Shown: positions 22,757-33,646 of the stretch, one piece after another
How the letters are laid out: every line of letters begins with the position of its first letter
How positions within the stretch are numbered: the first letter of the stretch is position 1
From: Euphorbia lathyris
Lineage: Eukaryota; Streptophyta; Magnoliopsida; Malpighiales; Euphorbiaceae
DNA length: 64,000 nucleotides
Reading direction: 5' to 3'
Assembly (NCBI RefSeq): GCF_963576675.1
Contig: NC_088917.1
Span: forward strand, 72,588,610 to 72,652,609
Position numbers and translations under genes: made by a program
The notes under the pieces: generated by a model
What the model saw: the letters and a program-made list of their open reading frames with translations, nothing else
Told to the model about the DNA's origin: nothing
Database searches by the model: none

Positions 22757-23740
22757 AGTGATTCATTTCAGAGTTGGTGAGGTTGGAAAAGTTAAAGAAA
22801 TTAGAGAAGAAAGTTGTTATGTTGAGTTTCTGATTCAGAAAAGAATCAGAAAGTTAGATTTCATTTCTGTAAGCAATCGTGTTGTACACGAATTGTATTT
22901 AGATTAGTTATAACCACAGTATTAGTTTAGTTTTCATTCTGATAGTGGACGAGACCAGTCTCTATTCCAAAGATCCATCGAGAAGAATTGACGGCTGAAG
23001 CGCATATGGTTTGACGAGCCTACGGAGTTTGAGAGAAAGATTGACGACCCGGATCTCAAAGTCTTCGTTACAATGCTATCCAAGTTTCTACTTCTCTGTT
23101 AACTTGTGAAAATTCACATTTCATTAATGATATACCTTCTTTATTCAATATATTCTTACTGTTGTTATTTTGATATTGTTCTGACAAAATGATTTTCAAA
23201 ATGATATATTGGTGTTTTTATTAAAACGTTCTATTCCACCTTATTCTTATAAGAACTTTGTTGAACACTTAACAAATTTAGTTTTTATGGATGACATGAT
23301 CGCTGATCGCGGCTTATCAGAAGTAAAACACTAGTTTGATTAAGGTAGGAATCATCTCTACGCTAGAGGGATTTCTATGGTTCGAAGCCATTTAATTGAG
23401 TAAATTACTATATTGTTACATGTCCATAATCTCACAAAGTTAAAGTTGTTTACTTTGCTTTATGAAAATAAAATCTATTTTATTCCAATTACGGAAATAT
23501 CTGTTTTGTAATCAAAATTCCAAAACGGAATTGTTCTCTAAACTCGATATAATCTTTCTATCTAACCCTAATTTACCAAAACCTATTCAATCAACTAAAC
23601 GTATTTCTTTTATTAAACCTAAACACGTGATTAAACCGAATTAAATAAAGTTTTAGTTAAAAAGCGTTCCCTGTGGGTTCGATATCTTTTATTACTACAA
23701 GCGTATACCGTGCACTTGCGGAAATCGCTCAACAAGTTTT

Positions 23741-23757
23741 TGGCGCCGTTGCCGAGG
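23741..23757 (+). other. Primer binding site, tRNA-Asp type (one mismatch)
   Basis: TGGCGCCGTTGCCGAGG follows the LTR by a few bases. It matches the site at 2372-2388 except for A in place of G near its end. Confidence 0.85.
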
Positions 23758-25529
23758 AACGCCAAATTTTTAACAAAAATTTATTTTTCGTGTTTTATTC
23801 CGAGCCTTGGTTAACAATATATTTATTTATCTTTATAGTTTTATTTATTTATTGAGGATGGTCACTAGGACTAAATCCTCGTTGTTATTTAACGTTTGCA
23901 TTTAGATGTTTGCAGATAAAAAAAATCCGAGTTTCTCAAAAGATAAACTGGAGATTTGATCATCAATATAAATTCACAGAAGGAGTCTACAGAAAAGAAA
24001 TTTGGCCAGCAGATACATCAGAAGGAAAAGAAAATTTTATGAAACAGGATGTCAGACGTGACAGATGATTTTTCCAGAAAATTTACCTCTTTCCAAAACA
24101 CATTTACCTCTTTTCTATACACTATCCCTTCACCAAAACATCATTTCTCTTTGTAAAAAATTATTCAAATCCTACATTACATCCAAATAATTTCTTCTTT
24201 TATCATACCATTTCCTTAAACACCTACATTTATCTCTCTAAGAAATCACCATGGAAATTTTTCTCAGACAGATATATCAGGAAGTAGGAATAAGGAATAC
24301 AGTCTTTGAAATTACCTTATCCGCCAGGAAGGAATTGTATACTTTTAATATTGTTTTGAAAGTTTCAGTTAATGTGCGTAGTTTTTGTTCGAGGCCAGAA
24401 CCAGAAGTTCGGACATTCAACCGAAATCAGTAGATCCTTAAATTGAGAAAAAGCTAAAAAAAATGATTAAAAAAAAACACACATCTATTCCCAGGTAAGT
24501 TAGAATGGACAGGACCATTATTTTAAATCGGTCCAGGTAATTAATTTTGTCCATAATTTTGATTCTCCTTGAGAATTCTTAAGGTTTATCACATTTTTTT
24601 TTTAGTTCTTTTTAGTTTTTGTATTTTAATCTTTACCTTTTCATTTTTAGTTAAAATTATATATTCATTTTTAGTTTAGTAATAATGGTTAGATTAGAAA
24701 TAAAAATTTTGTGATCATTGAAAGATATTGAACATATGATATGTATCTTAAATATTTGTACTTAATGAGGAAAGCGTCTTTAGATTTAAAGAAATCTCAA
24801 TTGAATTAAAATCACATATTATTTAATTTTCTGATTGTATAGAGATTTATAAACAAATCTCTACAGTGATCTTTATTTGACGTTTTTGAACTTACTGAGA
24901 ATTTTTAATTCTCAACTGAGATTTTACAATTCTCTATCGATATTCATGACACGCATAATTTTCAATAAGATGTCTTTTGTTCTATGAAAATTAATTTATT
25001 TAGTTTTCATATTTTTAATTTGTAGTTTTTCTTATCTTATGTTCATAATTTTTATTTTTCTTTTTAATTTATATATTCTTATTTTTGTTTTTATTTTCAT
25101 TTTTATTTTGTGTACAAATAAGTTTGTCAACATTAAAATTTTAATCTAGTCATGTTTTGAAAATGATTTCATTAAGTGTTAAGTGATCTTGAGGAATTAC
25201 AAAATGCAAAAATCTCAGTTGAGATTTTCCATGTTTCAGGATTTGGAAATCTCAGTTGAGATTCCGGAAATCTCAGTTGAGATTTTCTGTCTTTTTCAAT
25301 TTGAAATAACTGTAAGGGATTTCAGACATATGATTTCAAAAATTCTGTCAGTTAAATCATAGAGGTATCATTTTGACATCTTTTATTTTTAAACAGACAC
25401 AACCTTTCACTTCTGTATCTTGTGTATTCCTGTAGGCTCAGAATTATTCCATTTTCATTTCATCTTTCAGAATTCTGAATTTCTTTCTTCAATTCTTAAA
25501 TCCTACAGACACAATCTTATTTCACAAAC
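23758..25529 (+). other. Long leader without gag
   Basis: This is the position of gag in a complete element, but no gag-like frame is seen; the longest frame (24251-24433) resembles nothing I know. AT content is high. Short palindromes with arms AATCTCA and TGAGATT lie near 25211, 25248 and 25269. They are relatives of the LTR hairpin word that lack the CGCGAC core. Confidence 0.6.
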
Positions 25530-26455
25530 ATGACCAAATTTCTGAAAAATGTTAGGAAGAACACCTCTGCTCATAGCAAGCGTGTTGACATTTCTTCACG
25601 CTATGGAGCATGGTTTCCAATCTACAATCATGATGAGGGGAAACATTATTTATAGTTTAGATATGCACAGTTTTGTGGAATGCTGTATATGAGTTCCTGA
25701 ACGAAGAACTCGGGATAAGCGATGACATGAATCGCTATCTGACAAACTTAGGATGGGCCAAGTTTGCCTCAATTAAGTTTCCTATTATTGAAAACTGGGT
25801 ATTAGAGTTTTTATCTACTATTCGGTTCATCAATAAGAGGCGTGTTCGTCTCAATTTTCGTTGTGAAGGGAAGATATTCACTTTTGGATATCCTGAACTT
25901 CATAATTGGTTTGGTTTTCCACCACGGGACACCACTCCACATCATCCTGGCAGAGATATGACTTATGCTGATATCTGGAGAATGTTGACAGGATTTTGGA
26001 GATTCAATCCAAGTCTTGCCTACAACAAATTAATAAATTCTAACTCCATTCTGTTTTTGCACAAATTTCTCTGTCATAGTTTATTTGGTCGAGTCAGAAG
26101 CAGTATTGTCCAGGTTACCGATTTATATATGCTAGGTGATATTTTCCAAGGTAACACAGTTAATTCCTCAAAGATTTTGATGGAGGGATTAGTTGCCGCT
26201 TCCCGTTCGAAGAATCGGAAAATAGGGTTTGGAAATATCATATGTGGAATAATTCTAGGAACCAAAGGATCAGTTTCTATTCCTTGGACTAATGAAGAGA
26301 CTTTTCCCATACTTGATTACGAGTTCTCGGAAAGTGAGGGAATCGTAAAACGAGTTTTTTTGTGTCTGTCCACAGTTTCTTTCTCTCACATAAAGAGAAG
26401 TTTTTGTTCAAGAACAATTAGAAAGGGCCAGCATAAAGCATATTCCAATTCATAG
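25530..26455 (+). pseudogene. Accessory ORF copy 1, PMD/Transposase_32-like
   Basis: A start at 25530 (MTKFLKNVRKN) leads to SRYGAWFPIYNHDEGKHYL and a TAG, then a frame change into 25673-26455. The later part has NLGWAKFASIKFP, NWVLEFLSTIRF, LHNWFGFPPRDT and SLFGRVRSSIVQVTDLYM. Piece by piece it aligns with copy 2 at 27187-28426 (SVLGWKRFSSMRFP, IIEFLVTLTY, MNRWFGFPTR, SLFGRVESSKVQVRDLVV), so the two are tandem paralogues. The W..F......EF and WFGFP patterns resemble plant transposon-protein or plant mobile domains. Copy 1 lacks the acidic and coiled-coil tail of copy 2. It is broken by a stop and a frameshift, and its function is unknown. Confidence 0.65.
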
Positions 26456-27186
26456 GGATACTGTTTAAATTTATAATGTTTGATTGTAATTCTGTACATA
26501 TGTTTGATGTTCATGTATATAGATTTATTTTTGTTTTGTGTACATATGTTTAATAAGTAATTAATAGGTGATTATGATTAATAAAAATGCATTAATTCTT
26601 TCTTTAATTTCTTTTCTTTAAGGAACAACCTTTGGTTTTCCTTCTATTTAATGTTTCAGTTTTGTTTTTGTAGTTTCAGGAATTAAAACTTAGCATTAAT
26701 GTCACTTAATTACAAGAGGAATTGAATTAGTCATGTTCAAATTGTCAAAAATATCCAATTTTTACCCAGAAATTCCAGAATCTCAGTTGAGATTCTGAAA
26801 TCTCAGTTGAGACAGCAAAGGAGCAATTTACAGGAAAATTTCGCCCCCTTTGCAAGCTTGCTGTCGCGACTGAGATTTTGAAAATCTCAGTCGCGACTTT
26901 CGGCTGCTATGACGGGATTTGGCTGGTTTTTTCAATTAATCGTATTTCTGCTTTAATTCATTACCTATTACTCTATCCTAATCAATACCTATAACTTACA
27001 CCTATTTATATCACCTCTTTTTACACCAATCAATCATTTTTTATCTTCCCAATACCAAGATTCACTCATCTTCCCCATAAATCTTTACCCTATTCATCTT
27101 CTTCTTCCCTAATTCACCACCATTATCTTTTACTCTCCCTTTCATCTTTTCATATTTTCTTCATCTCTTTCACAAACAAAAACAAA
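26456..27186 (+). repeat. Spacer between accessory ORFs with palindromic words
   Basis: This non-coding stretch holds AATCTCAGTTGAGATT-type palindromes near 26779-26812. A perfect hairpin lies at 26863-26897: 17-bp arms starting GTCGCGACTGAGATT, the same word as in the LTR. The following C/T-rich text resembles a leader for copy 2, about 290 bp downstream of the hairpin. Confidence 0.8.
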
Positions 27187-28426
27187 ATGCCTAGACAAAA
27201 GGCAGTTGCTAACAAAACTAAGGCCACCGAAGTCAATAGCTTACGGGTTCAATATGGAGCACCGTTCGATATTGCGACGGAAGCCGAAGGACGCAAATTT
27301 CACCGATTTTCTAATAGCCAAATAGAGTTCGTCGACATGCTTTTTCTTGACACCGCCACGGTAAACACACTTTCTTTTACCGAGCGTATTGATGAATTTC
27401 TTTCCGTTCTTGGTTGGAAACGATTTTCTAGTATGCGTTTTCCAAGTCTTAAATCGCATATTATTGAGTTTTTGGTTACTCTAACCTATGACAAGAAGAA
27501 AGGAGTTATCTCTTTTCGGAGTGATGGAGTTCGTTATGACGTTGGGTATGCGGCCATGAACCGTTGGTTTGGTTTTCCTACTCGGAATTTTTATTCAAAA
27601 CCAAAGCCTTTTGATTCACACACGGTTTGGAATTCTTTAACCGGTTTAGATGTTTTTAGTCCAAAGAATACATCTAGTAAGCTAATTAAGGATGATTGTG
27701 TATTCTTCTTTCATAAGTTTTTTATCATTTTCCTTATTTGGTCGGGTTGAAAGCTCAAAGGTGCAAGTTCGTGATTTGGTTGTGTTTGATGCTATTTTTA
27801 AGGGTTTGACAATTGATAGTATTGAGATGATATTTACTAATTTGGTTCGAGCTTCCAAGTCCCGCAATAAGCAAGTGCCTATGGGTAATTTAATTACCGG
27901 CATTGTTTTGGGCGCTCGAGGTGAATTAGCGGATTATCAAAATATGTCTCATGTTGGTTTACCTTCATTGGATCTCACGGCACTTCAAAGGGCCAATTTA
28001 TTGAAGAAGTTGGGACCACCCGCCTTTATCTCTTATGCGGATCGCACAAGGCGTGTTTTTGCTACCATGGGTAGTGAAGCATCGGGTTCACAAGGTTTAG
28101 GTGCCCAAGATGATGATGAGGAGGATGAAAAGGAATTTGATGATGAAGAAGAGGAAGAGGAGCATGTTGATGTTAATGCCACCGAGCAAGCACATGTGGA
28201 ACAGAATGACGAAGAACAAGTTGGCTGGCAACGTGTTTTGACACAAATGAACGAGCATAACCGTCATATGAATTTGCGGTTAGATGAAGTTGTTGCCAAT
28301 AATGCCGAAATGAGTTCAAGGATCACTACATTGAGACGTGAGCACAAATCTACTCGTCGTCGGTTGCTATCTTTCTTCCGACGCCAAGGAGTTGAGACTA
28401 CGCCTTCTCCACCGAGTTCACCTTGA
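27187..28426 (+). pseudogene. Accessory ORF copy 2, PMD-like with acidic and coiled-coil tail
   Basis: The ATG at 27187 opens a basic N-terminus (MPRQKAVANKTKATEVN), followed by the core shared with copy 1. One frameshift near 27715-27735 separates 27187-27750 from the continuing frame that ends at 28426. The second part has RASKSRNKQVPMGNLITGIV, a run of about 20 Asp/Glu residues (28105-28165) and a C-terminal coiled coil (LDEVVANNAEMSSRITTLRR), then basic RRRLLSFFRR. The order basic N-terminus, core, acidic linker, coiled coil matches the ORF at 15321-16519. This suggests a nuclear, self-associating protein, but no catalytic motif is visible and the function is unknown. Confidence 0.68.
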
Positions 28427-29947
28427 TAGGTTTTATCCTTTCTCTCTTTAACTCATTTCCGTTATTTTTATGTCTTGTTAAGCTTGGTACACTATTTAAA
28501 ATAATGTTTGGTACAATTCTCTTTCTTATTATGTTTGAATGTTATCGTACTATATTTTTCATTTCTAATTCGTATGATTTATTTCGTACTATTTTTCATG
28601 TTTTATCGCTTTTTGCACCAATGAGGACATGGTCCAAATTAAGTGTGAGAGGAGGTATTTCATATCCATTTTAAGTATAAGTACGAATGAATGCAACGAA
28701 TGAGAATGAATGCTATTTATTTTAAGTATAAATGCATGTTGTTATTCAATTTTAAGTAAAACATAATATGCAACATTTTTTCAAATCAAATGCAACATTT
28801 TTTCTTATAAAGTGCAACACTTTTCAAAAATAATAGCAATTTTTCATAAACATATATTTTTGTTAAGTATATATTTCATATGTTTCAAACACTTTAACTT
28901 TCAAAAATAATGTTAAGCATATTTTAAGGTTATCATTATTGATAGAAATAATATTTTCTATACGGGCTATATTTTTACAAATATTTTTACAAATCTCCGA
29001 TACGATTTTATCAAAAACGTCTCGAGTAAATGTATATAAGTAAAATTTCTTTAGTTTCAAATCTCTACTTTATATCATGAATTCATGATAAATATAAATC
29101 TTATTTTCAGTTTTCAATTAGGTTTATAGGCATAAATCGAACTAACAACTTTAGCTTTTTAGCTCGATATTATTTTTTGTCTTACATTAAAAATCAATTG
29201 AAGTTTTTAAGGAAACTTTAGCCATAATACATGTTGAATTTCAAGTCGATATAGGATGAATGTGCTATTTTTCTTTCCCAATTTTATTTTCATATTAATT
29301 AAATCAAGTAGTCATATTCTTAACTTTTGGCCACGATTGAGACCAACCTTATCACAATTGAGGTATGAAAGGGAAGAACATTAAGTACCGTTTACTTTTG
29401 GCCACGATTGCGACCACACTTATCACGGTCGAGGTATGAAAGGAACGTTAAAAAATTAAAGCAAAATTAAACGTGTTTAAAGTTTTAAGTAACGATTGCG
29501 TCCACCCATGGCATGGTCGGTACCTCTTAAACGAACACGAAAGCAAATGCGTATAAAGTTACGATCGAGACCACCCTTATCTTGGGCGTAACTAAGCAAA
29601 TATATTAAACCTAAGTCCTTAATAAATCTATATTTGTAATAGTTTAGGTTTGGGAAAGGAAATTTTGTGCTTAGAAATGCCTTGAGACGAAAGATTCAAA
29701 AACATGCGTGCTTACACCGTCCCGAATACTTCAATATAAAAATTGAAATACAAGACGAATGATATATCTCTTTTCTACTAGCTAGTTTGATACTTTGCGT
29801 ATAAATTTACCATGAAAAGTTGATCTTTCGGTTTAACTAATTTAAAGAGAAATATATGGATATATATTCTATTTATAAAGAGATTGATTAAAGAATAAAT
29901 TCACTGAAATTTTGCTCGGGACTAGCAAAAGCTTAAGTGTGGGAGTT
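28427..29947 (+). other. 3' non-coding region of young element
   Basis: No gene is supported. AAGTGTGAGAGGAGG near 28640 resembles a second, internal polypurine tract. From about 29325 to 29600 a degenerate unit around CGATTGAGACCACCCTTATC recurs four times. The region ends in the purine tract GTGTGGGAGTT just before 29948. Confidence 0.6.
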
Positions 29948-31454
29948 TGTTAAGCCCAAAATATACCTAAAATATCATACATAAATACGTTAAATTTACA
30001 TTGAAATCGTGTTAATTATATTCATTTGGAATACTTTTACGTCTTTATTTACTTCTTTGATGCAAGGTACCTAAATATTTGGTTAAATCCAAATAGGAGC
30101 GAAAACGGAGCTAAAACGGAGCTAAAATGGAGGAAAAACCTAAAAAACGTATCGAGAATGCATATCAGTCAAAAGAACGCTCGAGGAGGACGAAAAACAG
30201 TCGAACGCCAGGGAGGAAAACTCTCTGTCGCGACTGAGATTCTCAAAATCTCAGTCGCGACTTACGGAGGCCAGACCGGGGGAAAACAACGTATTCAAGC
30301 TCGCCCCTATACCCCCTGTCGCGACTGAGATTTTCAGAATCTCAGTCGCGACAGCAAGTCTTCCTGCACACAAAACACATCTTAAAATCGGAAAAACGCG
30401 TCTGTTCGTTCGGATAAAAGCAACCCTTCACCAGCAGACACGACCCATCATTTACAACCCTTCAACAACTATAAATAAGTGATTCATTTAAGAGTTGGTG
30501 AGGTTGGAAAAGTTAAAGAAATTAGAGAAGAAAGTTGTTATGTTGAGTTTCTGATTCAGAAAAGAATCAGAAAGTTAGATTTCATTTCTGTAAGCAATCG
30601 TGTTGTACACGAATTGTATTTAGATTAGTTATAACCACAGTATTAGTTTAGTTTTCATTCTGATAGTGGACGAGACCAGTCTCTATTCCAAAGATCCAAC
30701 GAGAAGAATTGACGGCTGAAACGCATATGGTTTGACGAGCCTACAGAGTTTGAGAGAAAGATTGACGACCCAGATCTCAAAGTCTTCGTTACAATGCTAT
30801 CCAAGTTTCTACTTCTCTGTTAACTTGTGAAAATTCACATTTCATTAATGATATACCTTCTTTATTCAATGTATTCTTACTGTTGTTATTTTGATATTGT
30901 TCTGACAAAATGATTTTCAAAATGATATATTGGTGTTTTTATTAAAACGTTCTATTCCACCTTATTCTTATAAGAACTTTGTTGAACACTTAACAAATTT
31001 AGTTTTTATGGATGACATGATCGCTGATCACGGCTTATCAGAAGTAAAACACTAGTTTGATTAAGGTAGGAATCATCTCTACGCTAGAGGGATTTCTATG
31101 GTTCGAAGCCATTTAATTGAGTAAATTACTATATTGTTACATGTCCATAATCTCACAAAGTTAAAGTTGTTTACTTTGCTTTATGAAAATAAAATCTATT
31201 TTATTCCAATTACGGAAATATCTGTTTTGTAATCAAAATTCCAAAACGGAATTGTTCTCTAAACTCGATATAATCTTTCTATCTAACCCTAATTTACCAA
31301 AACCTATTCAATCAACTAAACGTATTTCTTTTATTAAACCTAAACACGTGATTAAACCGAATTAAATAAAGTTTTAGTTAAAAAGTGTTCCTGTGGGTTC
31401 GATATCTTTTATTACTACAAGCGTATACCGTGCACTTGCGAAAATCGCTCAACA
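29948..31454 (+). repeat. 3' LTR of young pol-less element
   Basis: This is the 1507-bp partner of 22227-23734. Both hairpins (30227-30261, 30318-30352) are perfect here, so the single change in the 5' copy arose after insertion. Confidence 0.93.
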
Positions 31455-32069
31455 GTAAGATTATTGAGGCGCAATCTGAATTCCGCACCACTTGGATTTA
31501 ACAGAAAATTGCTTGTGCCTTCTCAAGAGTCGAGTAAAACTTGTTGTAGAATTACTTCCAGGTTATGTGGAAAATATCCATTGTATGGAAATTGGCCATT
31601 ATGAGGAAACTTGTGGGAATTAATAAGCATATTAGCCTAGTCCGTCGTGGCAAAAGATAGACATCAGAAGTGATTTGTGAATATCCGGTGAGAAAAATCT
31701 GACAGTGTAATTCTTTGGCCATATAAGCCCTTATGTGGAAAAAATTACAGAAAGTGTATTTGGCCAGAAAAGGTCGTGGGTTAACGATCCAAAAGATTCA
31801 TTTGATCAAAGAAGGTCGTGTGTAAAGATTACAAGAACTTTGAGACTGTGAGCCAACGAGTAGAGTTTCTGAAATTTGCAAGGACCCCGAGGTCTAATCT
31901 ATTGGGATGACCGATGAAAAGAAAAATGTTTAGACCTGTGATCACTGTGAAAATCATTGGCAGAGGCCATTGTGAAAATAAACATATTTTTTCCATTGTT
32001 TCGGCCTCTTCGAAGAAGTATGTTGGAATTTTTTTTAATGCTCTTACTAGCATGTGGTGGCTTAATTGA
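31455..32069 (+). other. Interrupted old element, right part, no gene seen
   Basis: The sequence continues the old LTR element interrupted at 22227. No coding frame is convincing. Words such as TTGGCCA and GGTCGTG recur (31740-31830), but I see no larger repeat. Confidence 0.4.
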
Positions 32070-32664
32070 GAGATTTTGGCAAAATTCACATGCCCAATTG
32101 CCCATCTTTGCGACATAGTGTTTGCGGTTCTAGAATCGTTGAAAAAATATGATGGTTCTTCTCTGAGCTCAACTTGTATGACTTGGCATCATCCCTCAGT
32201 TTCTTTTCTGAAGCGTAATTCTAACGTTGCAGTGATAGAGACTGGGTGGGTTTCAGAGCTATTTTGTGCAACTATGTGGGAAATTTTATTGCTGCTTGGA
32301 CAACATTTTTTGAAGGACATGCTCAGGTTAAAGAGTGTGAAGCTTTTACCTTGCTCGAAGCCATCTAGCGGGTCACAGATCAAGGATATTAGTGAATTGC
32401 TTTTGAGACTAATGCTAAACTTGTTGTTGATGTCATTCATTCCAATACAGAGGATCAACCTGAGTTTGGGGACATTATTAACTAGTATCGCATTTGCTTA
32501 CATCAAAACATTTTTTACCTTCCATTTTGTCAAGCAACAAGCTAATGAGTTAGCTCATGCTTTTTCGCAGTTTTCTCATTATACTATTTGTTCGGTCTCT
32601 TTTTATTGTCTTTTGAGTTTTATATCGTCTGTAATGTTAACTCTTGATCCAATTGAGGCTCATT
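32070..32664 (+). pseudogene. Relic LINE RNase H domain
   Basis: Read across frames, the stretch gives the plant LINE RNase H (RVT_3) order: PSVSFLKRNSNVAV, then CNYVGNFIAAW, EAFTLLEAI, ETNAKLVVDVIHSN and finally VKQQANELAHAFSQFS. The last matches the usual (R)xxNxxAHxLA ending. Several frameshifts and stops (for example at the TAG after EAI) make it non-functional. The polymerase and endonuclease parts of the LINE are absent, so this is a 3' fragment. Confidence 0.6.
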
Positions 32665-33247
32665 AATAAAGTTTGTTTAAAATAATATATATTCAGTTTT
32701 GAAATTCATGGATCATAATTAGACCTAGCCATAGGCCGGTCAGGGCTCAGACCAGGTCTATCAGGCTTTTATGTAAAAGTACTCAGTCCAAGTCCAGTCT
32801 AACCCGCTATAAATTTAGGCGGACTAGGACTGGGCTCAGGCTTAAAAATCAAATATCAAGCCTAGCTCATATAAATCCATCTAAATATATATACATAATT
32901 TTTAATTATAAAAAATAAAATTTATATTTAAATAAATATTTAATATATAAATGTATAAATTAATTAGTTAATATTAATAGACGGTCGATTTGGCCGGCCC
33001 GTGCTATTATAATCAATTCCAAACCCGCCCAAAAAATAGATGGGTTTAGCGGACCTTGATCGGACTGGGTCTAAATTCAAATTATACTATCCAAGCCCAA
33101 TCCAAAGGATACGGATCTGGACGGACCTGACGGATACCACCCGTGTCATAATAAAAGTACTTTAAAGTTGAGGTGTCATGAATATAATTTAACCAAAGAA
33201 TTACGTACCAAACTTGTTATGTTTTGGACTGGAATATAATAAAAGAT
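32665..33247. other. AT-rich spacer with a GGCCGG-rich repeat
   Basis: Text at about 32725-32850 and 32985-33150 (CATAGGCCGGTCAGGGCTC, GGCCGGCCCG, CGGACTGGG) has the look of hAT-type or MITE ends, but I could not define termini or a target duplication. The middle is almost pure A/T. Confidence 0.35.
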
Positions 33248-33352
33248 GGGTGTTGTTAAACCCAGCCCCAATTTTCCACCTCTAGCCCCGTGAAAGGATG
33301 AAAGTACCCTTTGAGTCTTGGAGGTGGGAAAATGGGGGAAAAAACCTCTCCC

Positions 33353-33448
33353 GGCACGCGGGCGTGAGGTAATCACGCCTCACCACAGGGTGAGGCATGA
33401 GGCTATCACGTCCGCACCGTAAGCGTGATTACCTCACGCCCGCGTGCC
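33353..33448. repeat. Perfect 26-bp-arm hairpin
   Basis: The arm 33353-33378 (starting GGCACGCGGGCGTGAGG) is the exact reverse complement of 33423-33448. The 44-base loop contains a smaller inverted repeat, CCTCACCACAGGGTGAGG. It lies about 100 bp inside the left end of the Mutator-like element, downstream of the PMD pseudogene. Confidence 0.95.
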
Positions 33449-33646
33449 TAAATCTCAAAAAAAATTGTTGATAATTGTGGTTAACTCGAATTATCCGTTT
33501 AGAAATAAAATTACGACATTTTAACTCGGATTACCCTTTAACAAATAAAATATAAAAACATAAACATTAAAATAAAAATTAATAAACATAAAAGAGTACA
33601 TATAATATCAAAAGTGTTAAAATGTATGAAGTTCTACAAAAATAAT

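Larger units (their letters stand above)
22227..23734 (+). repeat. 5' LTR of young pol-less element
   Basis: The 1508-bp LTR has a TATAAATA box at 22749-22756. Two strong hairpins lie upstream in U3, at 22506-22540 and 22596-22631. No ORF in it is credible. Confidence 0.93.
22227..31454 (+). mobile_element. Young pol-less LTR element with tRNA-Asp primer site
   Basis: LTRs 22227-23734 and 29948-31454 start TGTTAAGCCC and end GCTCAACA. They differ at only about a dozen positions in 1.5 kb by eye (near 1%), so the insertion is recent. The five-base flanks are GTAGG and GTAAG. A TGGCGCCGTTGCCGAGG primer site and a GTGTGGGAGTT purine tract are present. The 6.2-kb interior holds two homologous accessory pseudogenes and no gag, protease, RT or integrase that I can find. 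It resembles the outer element at 573-20168 in primer type, ORF type and motif arrays, but not in DNA sequence. Confidence 0.9.

Noticed and set aside
23462..23644. Identical 60-codon ORFs in both LTRs (also 31183-31365)
   Set aside because: Their identity only reflects the LTR duplication. AT-rich, no domain, and 3' to the presumed transcription start in U5.
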